From: Noviherbaspirillum humi
Lineage (GTDB): Bacteria; Pseudomonadota; Gammaproteobacteria; Burkholderiales; Burkholderiaceae_D
Direction: 5' to 3'
Assembly: GCF_900188095.1 (NCBI RefSeq)
Contig: NZ_FZOT01000001.1
Coordinates: 310,001 to 374,000, forward strand
Length of the DNA: 64,000 nt
Shown here: piece after piece, positions 8,920 to 17,247 of the stretch
Layout: each line of letters opens with the position of its first letter
How positions within the stretch are numbered: the first letter of the stretch is position 1
The notes under the pieces: model-generated
The model's input: the letters and a program-made list of their open reading frames with translations, nothing else
Databases searched by the model: none
What the model was told of the DNA's origin: nothing
Translations under genes and position numbers: made by a program

Positions 8920-9993
8920 TCACGACTTCTTCGCGAGACGGGCGGCGCGCAGCTTGCCGACGATGCCGGTGGGGAAGAAGTACACCGACAGCACGAACAG
9001 GATGCCCAGCCACAGCAGCCAGCGGTCCGGCGACAGCAGCGCCGGCAGCAGCGGCAGCGAGGCGGTGGCGGCGGATGCCATGCCCATCAGGTCCTGCAGG
9101 TAGCTTTGCGCCAGCAGGAACAAGGTGGCGCCGCACACCGCGCCGTACAGCGTGCCCATGCCGCCGATGACGACGATGAGCAGGATGTCGATCATGATCT
9201 CGAAGGACAGCGAGGTGTCCGGCCCGTTGTAGCGCAGCCAGAGCGCCAGCAGGCAGCCGGCCAGGGTGGCAAACAGGGCGGCCAGCACGTTGGACCAGGT
9301 GCGGTACACGACAGTGCGGTAGCCGATCGCCTCGGCGCGGAAATCGTTCTCGCGGATCGCCTGCAGCACCCGGCCGAAGGGAGAATTGACGATGCGCAGC
9401 ATGGCCAGGAACAGCAGCAGCGCGATGGCGAACACCAGGTAGTAGGTGATCAGCCGGCCGTCGAGCGATACGCCGAACAGCGGGTTCTCGCTGAGCTGGA
9501 AGGCGGGGGAGAGCACGTCCGGCAGCTTGAAGTTGAGGCCATCCTCGCCGCCGGTGATTTCCGACAGCTGCGAAGCCAGGGTCTGGAAGGCGGAAGCCAC
9601 CGCCAGCGTGATCATGGCGTAGAAGATGGCGCGCACGCGCAGCGAGAACAGGCCGATCACCAGCGACAGCAGCGCCGACAGCAGCAGCGCGCCGCCGGCG
9701 CCCAGCAGCAGGCTGCTCCAGCCGGGGCCGAGCCTGGCGCTGGCGATGGCCACGCCGTAGGCGCCGATGCCGAAGAACATGGTGTGGGCGAAGGAGACGA
9801 TGCCGGTATAGCCGAGCAGCAGGTCGTAGCTCGCCACCAGCACGATGAAGATCAGGATCTTGGCGGCCACGTTGAGCGCCTTGGCGCCGGGGAACAGGAA
9901 GGGGGCCAGCGCCAGGCCGAGCACGATCACGGCCAGGAGCGCCGCCAGCGCCCGGCTGCGCGGCAGATCGCGGGAGAGGAGTCGGGTCATCAT
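8920..9993 (-). CDS. livM: Branched-chain amino acid-type ABC transporter permease LivM
   Basis: The 357-residue membrane protein has the LivM organisation, with about eight to ten hydrophobic segments and the family's YDLLLGYTGIVSFAH and FFGIGAYG motifs at residues 55-80. The ATG at 9993 overlaps the livH stop as ATGA (a second in-frame ATG follows at once), which indicates translational coupling. It forms the second inner-membrane subunit of the importer with LivH. The true substrate may be branched-chain amino acids or another organic compound, as this transporter class is broad. Confidence 0.9.
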   Translation of the reverse strand: MMTRLLSRDLPRSRALAALLAVIVLGLALAPFLFPGAKALNVAAKILIFIVLVASYDLLLGYTGIVSFAHTMFFGIGAYGVAIASARLGPGWSSLLLGAGGALLLSALLSLVIGLFSLRVRAIFYAMITLAVASAFQTLASQLSEITGGEDGLNFKLPDVLSPAFQLSENPLFGVSLDGRLITYYLVFAIALLLFLAMLRIVNSPFGRVLQAIRENDFRAEAIGYRTVVYRTWSNVLAALFATLAGCLLALWLRYNGPDTSLSFEIMIDILLIVVIGGMGTLYGAVCGATLFLLAQSYLQDLMGMASAATASLPLLPALLSPDRWLLWLGILFVLSVYFFPTGIVGKLRAARLAKKS

Positions 9994-11042
9994 CGGTTGG
10001 TCACCGCGAAGAAGCCCTGCGGGCGCCACAGCAGCACGGCCACCATCAGCAGGATGTTGGAGAACAGCGCCAGCTTCGGCGCCAGGAAGCCGGTGTAGTT
10101 GGCCATCAGCCCGACCAGCAGCGCCCCGAGGAAGCAGCCGGTGGTGGAGCCGAGGCCGCCGATGATGATGACGATGAAGATCAGCACGTTGACCTGGCCG
10201 CCCATCTGCGGCACCACGTTCTGCTGATACAGGCCCCACATCACCCCGCCCAGTCCGGCCAGCGCCGAGCCGGCGACGAACACGCCGACGAACAGGCGGC
10301 GGATGCGGTAGCCCAGGCTCTCCACCATTTCCCTATCCTGCACGCCGGCGCGGATCAGCAGGCCGAGCTTGGTGCGGTTCAGCACCAGCAGCAGGACGGC
10401 GAGCACGACAAGCCCCACCGCCATGGCGATCAGGCGGTATTTCTCGACGGCGGCATCGCCGAGCAGCACCGAGCCGCGCAGCGCCGCCGGCAGCGGCAGC
10501 GGCTGCTGCGCCGGGCCCCACACCACCTTGATCAGTTCTTCGCCGATCACCATGCCGCCCATGGTGATCAGGATCTGCTTCAGGTGCTGGCCATAGACCA
10601 CCCGCACCAGCACCCGCTCGAACGCCAGGCCGATGGCGCCGGCGGCGAGCATGGCAGCGGCCATCGCCAGGCCGATCGCGGCAAGATTGCGGCCCAGATC
10701 GTCGGCTTCTATCCACTCTGGTATAGCGCCGGTCACCGACAGCGCGACGAAGGCCCCGAGCGCGATGAACACGCCATGGCCGAAGTTGAGTACGTCCATC
10801 AGGCCGAAGATCAGCGTCAGGCCGGAGGCGATGATGAAGATGATCATGCCCATCGCCAGGCCGGCGGCCGTGAGCGTGACCCAGGTCGGCGCCGAGCCGA
10901 CGAAGGGCAGGGCCGCCAGCGCCAGCAGCGGCACCAGCAGCAGCGGCATCCAGTCGATGCGCCTCGGCGCCGGCGGCGCGGCATGGACGGCGGGCGCGGC
11001 CTGAATCGGCGCTGCCGTTTCCACGGGAGTGGCTTGTTCCAT
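9990..11042 (-). CDS. livH: Branched-chain amino acid-type ABC transporter permease LivH
   Basis: The product (350 residues from the chosen start) has an Ala/Pro-rich N-terminal extension of about 30 residues, then the LivH membrane domain with SGLTLIFGLMDVLNFGHG and the ITMGGMVIGEELIK segment. I chose the ATG at 11042 because AGGAAG lies seven bases before it. An upstream ATG at 11057 overlaps the livF stop (ATGA) but has no ribosome site and would add five residues. It pairs with LivM in the inner membrane. Confidence 0.88.
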   Translation of the reverse strand: MEQATPVETAAPIQAAPAVHAAPPAPRRIDWMPLLLVPLLALAALPFVGSAPTWVTLTAAGLAMGMIIFIIASGLTLIFGLMDVLNFGHGVFIALGAFVALSVTGAIPEWIEADDLGRNLAAIGLAMAAAMLAAGAIGLAFERVLVRVVYGQHLKQILITMGGMVIGEELIKVVWGPAQQPLPLPAALRGSVLLGDAAVEKYRLIAMAVGLVVLAVLLLVLNRTKLGLLIRAGVQDREMVESLGYRIRRLFVGVFVAGSALAGLGGVMWGLYQQNVVPQMGGQVNVLIFIVIIIGGLGSTTGCFLGALLVGLMANYTGFLAPKLALFSNILLMVAVLLWRPQGFFAVTNR

Positions 11043-11053
11043 GGTGATCTTCC

Positions 11054-11791
11054 TCATTGGTGCGCGGCCAGCGACAGGCCGAGCAGTCGGGTCTGCAGTT
11101 CCTCGTTCTCCGCCAGCTCCGCCATCGGGCCGCGGTGCACGATGCGGCCGTCGTCCATCACGGCCACGCTGTCGCCGAGCTGGCGGGCGAAGTTGAAGTT
11201 CTGCTCCACCAGCAGGATGGTGGTGTCGGTCTGCTTCAGTTCGCGGAAGGCGGTGATCATGTTGGCGATGATGGCCGGCGCCAGGCCCTTGCTCGGCTCG
11301 TCGATCAGCAGCAGCTTGCGCGGCTCGACGATGGCGCGCGACACCGCCAGCATCTGCTTCTGGCCGCCGGACAGCTTGCCGGCGGGATGCAGCCAGAATT
11401 TCTTCATCGCCGGAAACAGGCCGAAGATCCACTCCAGGCGGGCGGTGTCGATGTCGGCGATGCTGCGCGCGCCGCGCGCCGCCAGCAGCATGTTCTCGCG
11501 CACCGAGAGGTCGGCGAAGATGCCCATGTTCTCCGGCACGTAGGCGATGCCGAGCTGGGCGATGTCGGGTGTGCCGCGCCTGGTGATGTCGCGGCCGTCG
11601 AACCGGATGCTGCCCTGCGAGGCTTGCCACAGGCCCATGATGGTGCGCAGGGTGGTGGTCTTGCCGGCGCCGTTGCGGCCGAGGAGCATGGTCAGCTGGC
11701 CGCGCGGCACGTCCAGGTCCACGCCGTGCAGGATGTGATACGCGCCGATATGGGTGTGCACGCCCTTGAGGCTGAGGATGTTTTCGCTCAT
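11054..11791 (-). CDS. livF: ABC transporter ATP-binding protein LivF
   Basis: The 245-residue ATPase shows Walker A GRNGAGKT (about residues 38-45), the signature LSGGQ and Walker B LLLIDEPS, with the LivF-type C-terminus. Its ATG overlaps the livG stop in an ATGA junction. Together with LivG it powers the LivHM permease. Confidence 0.92.
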   Translation of the reverse strand: MSENILSLKGVHTHIGAYHILHGVDLDVPRGQLTMLLGRNGAGKTTTLRTIMGLWQASQGSIRFDGRDITRRGTPDIAQLGIAYVPENMGIFADLSVRENMLLAARGARSIADIDTARLEWIFGLFPAMKKFWLHPAGKLSGGQKQMLAVSRAIVEPRKLLLIDEPSKGLAPAIIANMITAFRELKQTDTTILLVEQNFNFARQLGDSVAVMDDGRIVHRGPMAELAENEELQTRLLGLSLAAHQ

Positions 11792-12585
11792 GCCGCTTCC
11801 TCCACCGGCGCCTGGCCGAGATAGGCTTGCTGCACCACCGGCGAGGCGATCACCGCCTCCGGCTCGCCGTCGGCCATCAGGGTGCCGTTGTGCAGCACGA
11901 TGATGCGGTCGGCCAGCTCCCGCACCACGTCCATCTTGTGCTCCACCAGCAGGATGGTCTTGTCGCGCCGCGCCTTGAGTTTGCGAATCAGGTCCAGCAC
12001 CACCGGCACCTCGTCCACGCTCATGCCGGCGGTGGGTTCGTCGAACATGTAGACCTGCGGATCGAGCGCCATCAGCAGCGCCACCTCCAGCTTGCGCTGG
12101 TCGCCGTGCGGCAGCGAAGCCGCCGGCGCGTCGCGCCGCGCCTGCAGCGCCACGCTTTCCAGCAGTTCGTCGGCGCGCTCGATCAGGGCACCGTGGCGGG
12201 TCCAGACGTTCCACATGTCGAGGCCGATTCTGCGGCGCGACTGCAGCGCCAGGCGCACGTTCTCCAGCACGCTCAGGTTGGGGAACAGGCTGGTGAGCTG
12301 GAAGGCGCGGCCGAGCCCGGCATGGGTGCGCGCGGAAGCGGCCAGCGACGAGATGTCGCGGCCGTCGAGCAGCACCTGGCCGGCGCTGGCGTGCAGCTGG
12401 CCCGAGATCAGGTTGAAGTAGGTGGTCTTGCCGGCGCCGTTGGGGCCGACGATGGCCGTCAGCGTGCCGGGCGCGAAGCGGCAGGACACCGCGTTGACCG
12501 CCACATGGCCGCCGAAGCGGATGGTGAGGTCGCGCGTTTCCAGGGAGCCTGGGCGCGACGCGGACTCGGGTTCGTGTTGGAGCAT
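11788..12585 (-). CDS. livG: ABC transporter ATP-binding protein LivG
   Basis: The 265-residue ATPase has Walker A GPNGAGKT (about residues 46-53), the altered signature LPHGDQRK in place of LSGGQ, which is usual for LivG, and Walker B VYMFDEPT. AAGGAA precedes the start. It lies 118 bases after livK, with a stable hairpin in that gap, and overlaps livF by four bases. Confidence 0.92.
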   Translation of the reverse strand: MLQHEPESASRPGSLETRDLTIRFGGHVAVNAVSCRFAPGTLTAIVGPNGAGKTTYFNLISGQLHASAGQVLLDGRDISSLAASARTHAGLGRAFQLTSLFPNLSVLENVRLALQSRRRIGLDMWNVWTRHGALIERADELLESVALQARRDAPAASLPHGDQRKLEVALLMALDPQVYMFDEPTAGMSVDEVPVVLDLIRKLKARRDKTILLVEHKMDVVRELADRIIVLHNGTLMADGEPEAVIASPVVQQAYLGQAPVEEAA

Positions 12586-12634
12586 GATTTCCTTTGCCTG
12601 AAAGCGGCAATGTCACGGACGGGCGGATGATGCT

Positions 12635-12670
12635 GGCCGCCGACCGGCCGTTGGTAGCCGGACGGCGGCC
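12635..12670 (-). promoter_or_regulatory. Intercistronic hairpin between livK and livG
   Basis: GGCCGCCG (12635-12642) pairs with CGGCGGCC (12663-12670), and an inner CCGG/CCGG pairing lies beyond a single mismatch, around a ten-base loop. No T-run follows, so it is probably not a full terminator. Such structures after binding-protein genes often stabilise the upstream message or reduce read-through, which would give more LivK than membrane subunits. The role here is inference. Confidence 0.55.
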
Positions 12671-12703
12671 GCACGCGCCGGGCGGCGCATGCGGTGAACG
12701 ATA

Positions 12704-13879
12704 TCAGCGCTTGTTCCGGATCGGCACGTTCATCTCTTCCGGCTTGATCTCGCGCACCAGTTCCGGCACGCCCCAGGCGAAGGCGGGGTCGGCCTTGATC
12801 TTGAAGTGGTACATCGACTGCAGCGCCTGATGGTCTTCCTTGCGGAAGGTCATCTTGCCCTTGGGCGTGTCGAAGCTCATGCCTTCCATGGCGGTGATCA
12901 GCTTCTCGCTGCCGGTGTCGCCATTGGTCTTCTTCAGCGCCTCCACCAGCGCGATGCCGGCCGCCATGCCGCCGGCGGTGAAGAAATCGGGCGGCGACTT
13001 GTAGCGCTTGTAGTGCTCGGTCACGAGCCAGTTGTTGACCGGGTTCTTCGGGATGCCGAAGTAGTAGTAGGTCGCGCCTTCCATGCCGGGGAAGTTCTTG
13101 TAGGCCGCCATGGCCGGCAGGATGTTGCCGCCGGTGGCGATCTCGATGCCGTAGCGCTTCGGATCGAGGTCGGCGATCTTGAACGGATTGCCGGCACCGG
13201 CCCAGATGATGAAGATCACCTTGCGGCCCGGCTTGCCTTTCAGCGAATCGAACAGGCGCTGGGCGCCGGCGGTGAAGTCGGTGGTGCTGGTCGGCAGGTA
13301 CTCCTCATGCACGATCTTGGCCTTCTTCAGCGCATCCTTGAAGGCCTTCACGCCGTCGCGGCCGAAGGCGTAGTCCTGCGCCAGCGTGGCGATGCTGACG
13401 TTCTCATGATCCAGGGCGACGGCATTGGAGATGGCGTCCTGGGAAGAGTTGCGGCCGGTGCGGAAGATGTAGCGGTTCCATTTGTCGCCGGTGATGGCGT
13501 CGGCCACCGCCGGTTCCACCAGCAGCACTTTCTTGTACTCCTCCGCCACCGGCAGCATCGCCAGCGCGGTGTTGGAGCTGGTCGGGCCGACGGCGATGTC
13601 GGCCTTGTCGTCGGCATAGGCGGACGCGAGCTGAGACTTGCCGACATCGGGCTTGCCCTGGGTATCCTTTTCGATCACCACCAGCTTGTTGCCGTTGACC
13701 TGCATCGTGCCGTTGGTGGCGTAGTCCAGGCCCATCAGCAGGCCGGCCTGGGTCTGCTTGGCGTAGGCTTCCAGCGGGCCGGTCTTGTCATACACGTGGG
13801 CGATTTTGATGTCTTTGGCGTGAACGCCGCTTGCGGCGCAGCAGAGCGCGGCAACTGCCGCGAGCAGATGATGTCTCAT
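12704..13879 (-). CDS. livK: Branched-chain amino acid-type ABC transporter substrate-binding protein
   Basis: The 391-residue protein has a cleavable signal peptide (about 1-21, ending GVHA) and the periplasmic-binding fold of the LivJ/LivK family, with IAHVYDKTGPLEAY at the mature N-terminus and the GPTSSNTALAMLP segment that lines the ligand site. GAGAGGAAG precedes the start. It is the first gene of a livK-G-F-H-M operon followed by an alpha/beta hydrolase. The family also takes aromatic acids, amides and urea, so leucine-type specificity is not assured. It is divergent from ogt. Confidence 0.9.
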   Translation of the reverse strand: MRHHLLAAVAALCCAASGVHAKDIKIAHVYDKTGPLEAYAKQTQAGLLMGLDYATNGTMQVNGNKLVVIEKDTQGKPDVGKSQLASAYADDKADIAVGPTSSNTALAMLPVAEEYKKVLLVEPAVADAITGDKWNRYIFRTGRNSSQDAISNAVALDHENVSIATLAQDYAFGRDGVKAFKDALKKAKIVHEEYLPTSTTDFTAGAQRLFDSLKGKPGRKVIFIIWAGAGNPFKIADLDPKRYGIEIATGGNILPAMAAYKNFPGMEGATYYYFGIPKNPVNNWLVTEHYKRYKSPPDFFTAGGMAAGIALVEALKKTNGDTGSEKLITAMEGMSFDTPKGKMTFRKEDHQALQSMYHFKIKADPAFAWGVPELVREIKPEEMNVPIRNKR

Positions 13880-14070
13880 GCGTCTTCCTCTCTATCGTTA
13901 TATATTTTGACTTGTCCTTATCCTTGCCCGGGCCTTGCACCCGGCGGAATGCGGCAAGTTTCGTTTCAGGTTACAGCAATGCAATCCTGATGCAAAGTAG
14001 TAAAACTACCATGGCAGAGCGGCGTCAAGAGGATTGCCGCATCGTGGATGGAAGGATTTGGGAGTCCGTG

Positions 14071-14565
14071 ATGATTCACTACACCGTTCGAACCAGCCCC
14101 TTGGGGCCGATCACGCTCGCCGCCACCGACGACGGCCTGTGCGGCCTGTATTTCGATGAGCATAAGCACTTCCGCGGCGCCGAAGGATGGGCGCGCATCG
14201 ACGGGCATGCCGTGCTGCGGGAAGCGGCGCAGCAGCTGGATGCCTATTTCAGCGGCCGCGCGCAAACCTTCGACCTCGACCTCGACCTGCCGGGCACGGC
14301 ATTCCAGCAGACGGTATGGCGCCACCTGCGTACGCTGCCCTACGGCTGCACCACCACGTATGCCGCCGTCGCCCAGGCGATCGGCATGCCGTCGGCGGTG
14401 CGGGCGGTGGGCACGGCGATCGGCCGCAACCCGCTTTGCATCGTACTGCCCTGTCATCGGGTGCTCGGCAGTTCGGGCGCATTGACCGGTTATGCCGGCG
14501 GCTTGACGCGCAAGCAGGCGCTGCTCGCGCTGGAGCAGGAAGTCTCTCTGGTACGGGAAGGCTGA
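14071..14565 (+). CDS. ogt: Methylated-DNA--protein-cysteine methyltransferase
   Basis: The 164-residue enzyme removes alkyl groups from O6-alkylguanine in DNA by transfer to its own cysteine. The active-site motif is PCHRV with Cys128, preceded by the Arg-finger helix segment (VRAVGTAIGRNP) and followed by LTGYAGG. GGGAG lies six bases before the ATG at 14071; the open frame extends upstream without homology. It lacks an Ada regulatory domain, so it is Ogt-like. The gene is divergent from livK across about 190 bases. Confidence 0.92.
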   Translation: MIHYTVRTSPLGPITLAATDDGLCGLYFDEHKHFRGAEGWARIDGHAVLREAAQQLDAYFSGRAQTFDLDLDLPGTAFQQTVWRHLRTLPYGCTTTYAAVAQAIGMPSAVRAVGTAIGRNPLCIVLPCHRVLGSSGALTGYAGGLTRKQALLALEQEVSLVREG

Positions 14566-14763
14566 GCCGGTGATTCGGTCGTCGGGCCGCGGAATGGAGG
14601 CGGCGAAACGACGGGCTCGGGAAGAAAAGCCGATGTTGGCGTGAAGGCCTGGGCGATGCTGTCGCGCCCTCGTCTTCGCTTGAAGCAAGCCAGGCGGACA
14701 GGCGCAGGGCAGGCAAGGGCGGCAGCACCGCCCTGACCAAGTACCCTACTGGCTACGGGTGAA

Positions 14764-15024
14764 TCAGCGGGAGCCGCCGCCTGCACCGCCGCCCGAACCC
14801 GAGCCGCCGGAGCCGGAATCACCGCCGGCTGCGGTAGCGCCGGTCGAGGAACGGTTCGGTCCAGCGGTGGACGAGGTGCCCATCGCGCCCGAGGTGCCCG
14901 AGCCCATGCTCGAAGAAGATGCGCCGGTGCTGGAGCTGCCAGAGCCCATCATGCCGGTGCGACCGGTGGAGCTGCATGCGGCCAGAACCAGGGCGCATGC
15001 CAGAGGGATGGTCCATTTCATCAT
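14764..15024 (-). CDS. Ser/Gly-rich low-complexity lipoprotein
   Basis: From the ATG at 15024 the product has 86 residues: a lipoprotein signal peptide with lipobox LAAC near residue 16, then an almost pure Ser/Gly/Thr/Ala/Met tail. GGAG lies six bases before the start. The tail is low complexity and probably unstructured, such as an outer-membrane-anchored linker peptide. No family can be assigned. Confidence 0.65.
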   Translation of the reverse strand: MMKWTIPLACALVLAACSSTGRTGMMGSGSSSTGASSSSMGSGTSGAMGTSSTAGPNRSSTGATAAGGDSGSGGSGSGGGAGGGSR

Positions 15025-15309
15025 GTGTTTCTCCAAAAATAATTCGGTGAAGCATGAACAGATTTTCATGCCAAGTTTGCATGCATGCGCCTAGTAGAAT
15101 CTAACCTCCGGGGAAAGTTCCAAGGTTTTCCATTTTGTTATCTGCGGAACAAAACTGTTCCACGGCATCGCGTTTTTCAATGAAACGCCATGCCGGCTGC
15201 GGCGAGCCGCAGTGAACAAAAGCGCCTGCCCATTGCCTATATGTCATCTGCGCGCGGAGCAAGCCCGGTTCATGCTCCGGCGCCCATGACTGCATGCACC
15301 CGGAGGTCT

Positions 15310-16230
15310 ATGTCATCGCATTCGGAAGGATCAACCAAGGCCATCTTCTATGCCCTCGGCGCCAATGGCGGCATTGCGGTCTCGAAGTTCGCCGCCGCCC
15401 TGTACACCGGCTCCGGCGCCATGCTCGCCGAAGCCATCCACTCCCTGGCGGATTGCACCAACCAGATCTTCCTGCTGATCGGTCTGCGGGAAGCGAAAAA
15501 GCCTGCCGACGAGTTTCATCCCATGGGCTACAACCGCGTGGTGTACTTCTGGGCCATGATGGTCGCATTGCTGCTGTTCTTCGTCGGCGGGGCCTTTTCG
15601 GTCATGGAGGGCATTTCCCATTTGCGTCATCCGGGGCCGATCAGCAATCCCTATGTGGCGCTGGCCGTGCTCGGCATCTCGGTGCTGCTGGAAGGCTTTT
15701 CGCTGCGCGGGGCGATGAAGGAGATCCGCAAGGTGGCGGGCGGCAAACCCTTTCTGCGCTGGTTCCGCGAGACGAGGCAATCGGAATTGCTGGTGGTCGC
15801 CGGCGAGGACATCGCCGCGCTGGCCGGCCTGTGCATCGCCTTCATCGCCGTGCTGTTGACCATGGTCACCGGCAATCCGCTCTGGGACGCCTGCGGTTCG
15901 ATTGCCGTCGGCGTGCTGCTGATGGTGGTGGCGGTGATGATCACGCATGAGGTCAAGGCGATGATCACCGGCGAATCCGCCGCGCCCGAAATCCGGCGCG
16001 CCATCCGTTCCCACATCGAAGGACGGCCGGAAGTGGAAAAGGTGCTGCACCTGATCACGCTGCAATGGGGAGAATCGCTGATGGTGGCGGTGCAGGCCAA
16101 GATGCGATCCCAGCAGTCCGATGCCATGCTGGTGGATGCGATCAATCGCGTGGAAGAAGATATCCAGAGGCGCTGGCCGCAGGTGCGCTGGTGCTTCTTC
16201 GAGCCGGACGTGGAAAAGTCGGCGACCTGA
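15310..16230 (+). CDS. Cation diffusion facilitator transporter (ZnT9/SLC30A9-like)
   Basis: The 306-residue membrane protein has six helices and a C-terminal cytoplasmic domain typical of CDF metal efflux proteins. Helix 2 carries H-S-L-A-D in AEAIHSLADCTNQ, and helix 5 carries GEDIAALAG in place of the usual HxxxD, a pattern seen in the SLC30A9-like branch. Zn2+ or another divalent ion exchanged for protons is the likely cargo. GGAGGT directly precedes the ATG at 15310. An in-frame ATG further upstream (15190) adds a sequence that is neither hydrophobic nor conserved. Confidence 0.87.
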   Translation: MSSHSEGSTKAIFYALGANGGIAVSKFAAALYTGSGAMLAEAIHSLADCTNQIFLLIGLREAKKPADEFHPMGYNRVVYFWAMMVALLLFFVGGAFSVMEGISHLRHPGPISNPYVALAVLGISVLLEGFSLRGAMKEIRKVAGGKPFLRWFRETRQSELLVVAGEDIAALAGLCIAFIAVLLTMVTGNPLWDACGSIAVGVLLMVVAVMITHEVKAMITGESAAPEIRRAIRSHIEGRPEVEKVLHLITLQWGESLMVAVQAKMRSQQSDAMLVDAINRVEEDIQRRWPQVRWCFFEPDVEKSAT

Positions 16231-16314
16231 AGAAGCGAAAAGGCGATGCGCGGCATCTCGGCCACGCATCGCCCTTGTGGATGGGTGGGCGCCAGGGCGC
16301 CCGCCAAAGCCTGC

Positions 16315-16527
16315 TTATTTGCCCAGCTGGTTGCCGATGACGCCGCCCACTGCGGCGCCGCCCACTGTGCCGAGGGTGCTGCCATTGGTCAGCACATTGC
16401 CTGCCACGCCGCCAAGGGCCGCGCCGCCGGCCGTGCCAACGGTTTGACGTGAAGGTGTGCCGCAGCCGGAAAGAGCGGAGACGAGGGCAACGGCGCTGGC
16501 AATCGAAACTACGGTACGCTTGAACAT
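16315..16527 (-). CDS. Glycine-zipper lipoprotein (OsmB-like)
   Basis: The 70-residue product starts at 16527 behind a strong GGAGG site. It has a lipoprotein signal peptide with LSGC, then repeated small-residue runs GTAGGAALGGVAGN and GGAAVGGVIGNQLGK, the glycine-zipper two-helix signature. Such lipoproteins are often induced by osmotic or envelope stress, but the role here is not shown. It converges with the CDF gene. Confidence 0.8.
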   Translation of the reverse strand: MFKRTVVSIASAVALVSALSGCGTPSRQTVGTAGGAALGGVAGNVLTNGSTLGTVGGAAVGGVIGNQLGK

Positions 16528-16723
16528 GTTTACCTCCGGTGGTGGATGGAAAGCGCAGCAAGCCGCGCATGATGTTGAATTCGTATGGTTTCGACTTCCG
16601 CGTTGAAACCGGAGTTCCATTTAGACATTTGCAATTGCGACAAAATGTAACCCCCGGTCGGCGCTTGCGATCACCTCCAGGCGCAGACCTTCATCCGCCT
16701 GGCATCATCTCGAAAGGAAGCGC

Positions 16724-17131
16724 ATGGTAGAAGGCAGCTGCATGTGCGGCATGGTCCGGTATCGTTATGCCGGAAATTTCGGCGTCGTCACGGTGTGCCA
16801 CTGCGCGCACTGCCGCAAGGCGCAAGGCTCATCCGGCGTGGTCGCGGTACCGGTCGATGCGGCACGGCTGGAATGGTTGGAGGGGAAAGCGTCGATTGCC
16901 GAATATGAATCGTCTCCCGGCAAGATGCGCGCCTTCTGCCGCCAGTGCGGCAGCCCGCTGTATTCGCGCCGCGTCGATGATCCCGGCGTGCTGCGCCTGC
17001 GCATGGGAAGCATCGACAGCCCGACCGACGCCGTGCCGGCGGCGCACATCTTCGTCGCCGATCTGCCTCCATGGGCGGCGCTCGAAGATGACGCGCCGCG
17101 CTACGCGGGTTTCGAACCGAGCCGGCAATGA
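16724..17131 (+). CDS. GFA-fold (glutathione-dependent formaldehyde-activating-like) protein
   Basis: The 135-residue protein carries the zinc ligands of the GFA/CENP-V fold: SCMCG (C6, C8), CHCAHC (C25, C27, C30) and FCRQCGS (C72, C75). AAGGAAGCGC precedes the ATG. The fold was first seen in glutathione-dependent formaldehyde-activating enzyme, but most short members have no proven activity. It stands alone, facing topB across the topB terminator. Confidence 0.88.
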   Translation: MVEGSCMCGMVRYRYAGNFGVVTVCHCAHCRKAQGSSGVVAVPVDAARLEWLEGKASIAEYESSPGKMRAFCRQCGSPLYSRRVDDPGVLRLRMGSIDSPTDAVPAAHIFVADLPPWAALEDDAPRYAGFEPSRQ

Positions 17132-17190
17132 CGCCGGTACCGATGGACGGCACTGGCCGGCCAGTGCTGACGCCGAAGCGGAAATGAAAA

Positions 17191-17211
17191 GGGCCGGCAT
17201 GCTGCCGGCCC
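17191..17211 (-). terminator. Intrinsic terminator of topB
   Basis: GGGCCGGCA and TGCCGGCCC form a perfect 9-bp stem with a three-base loop. Read on the minus strand the stem is followed by TTTTCATTT, a U-rich tract. It lies about 40 bases past the topB stop. Confidence 0.8.
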
Positions 17212-17247
17212 TCGGGAGGAACATCAGGCGGGATATTGGCGCCCTGC

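Noticed and set aside
13831-14070. An N-terminal extension of the Ogt frame
   Set aside because: The family begins at 14071 behind GGGAG; the extension crosses the livK start region.
14566-14763. Search for a small gene or terminator between ogt and the Ser/Gly-rich lipoprotein
   Set aside because: No supported frame and no stem followed by a T-run was seen.
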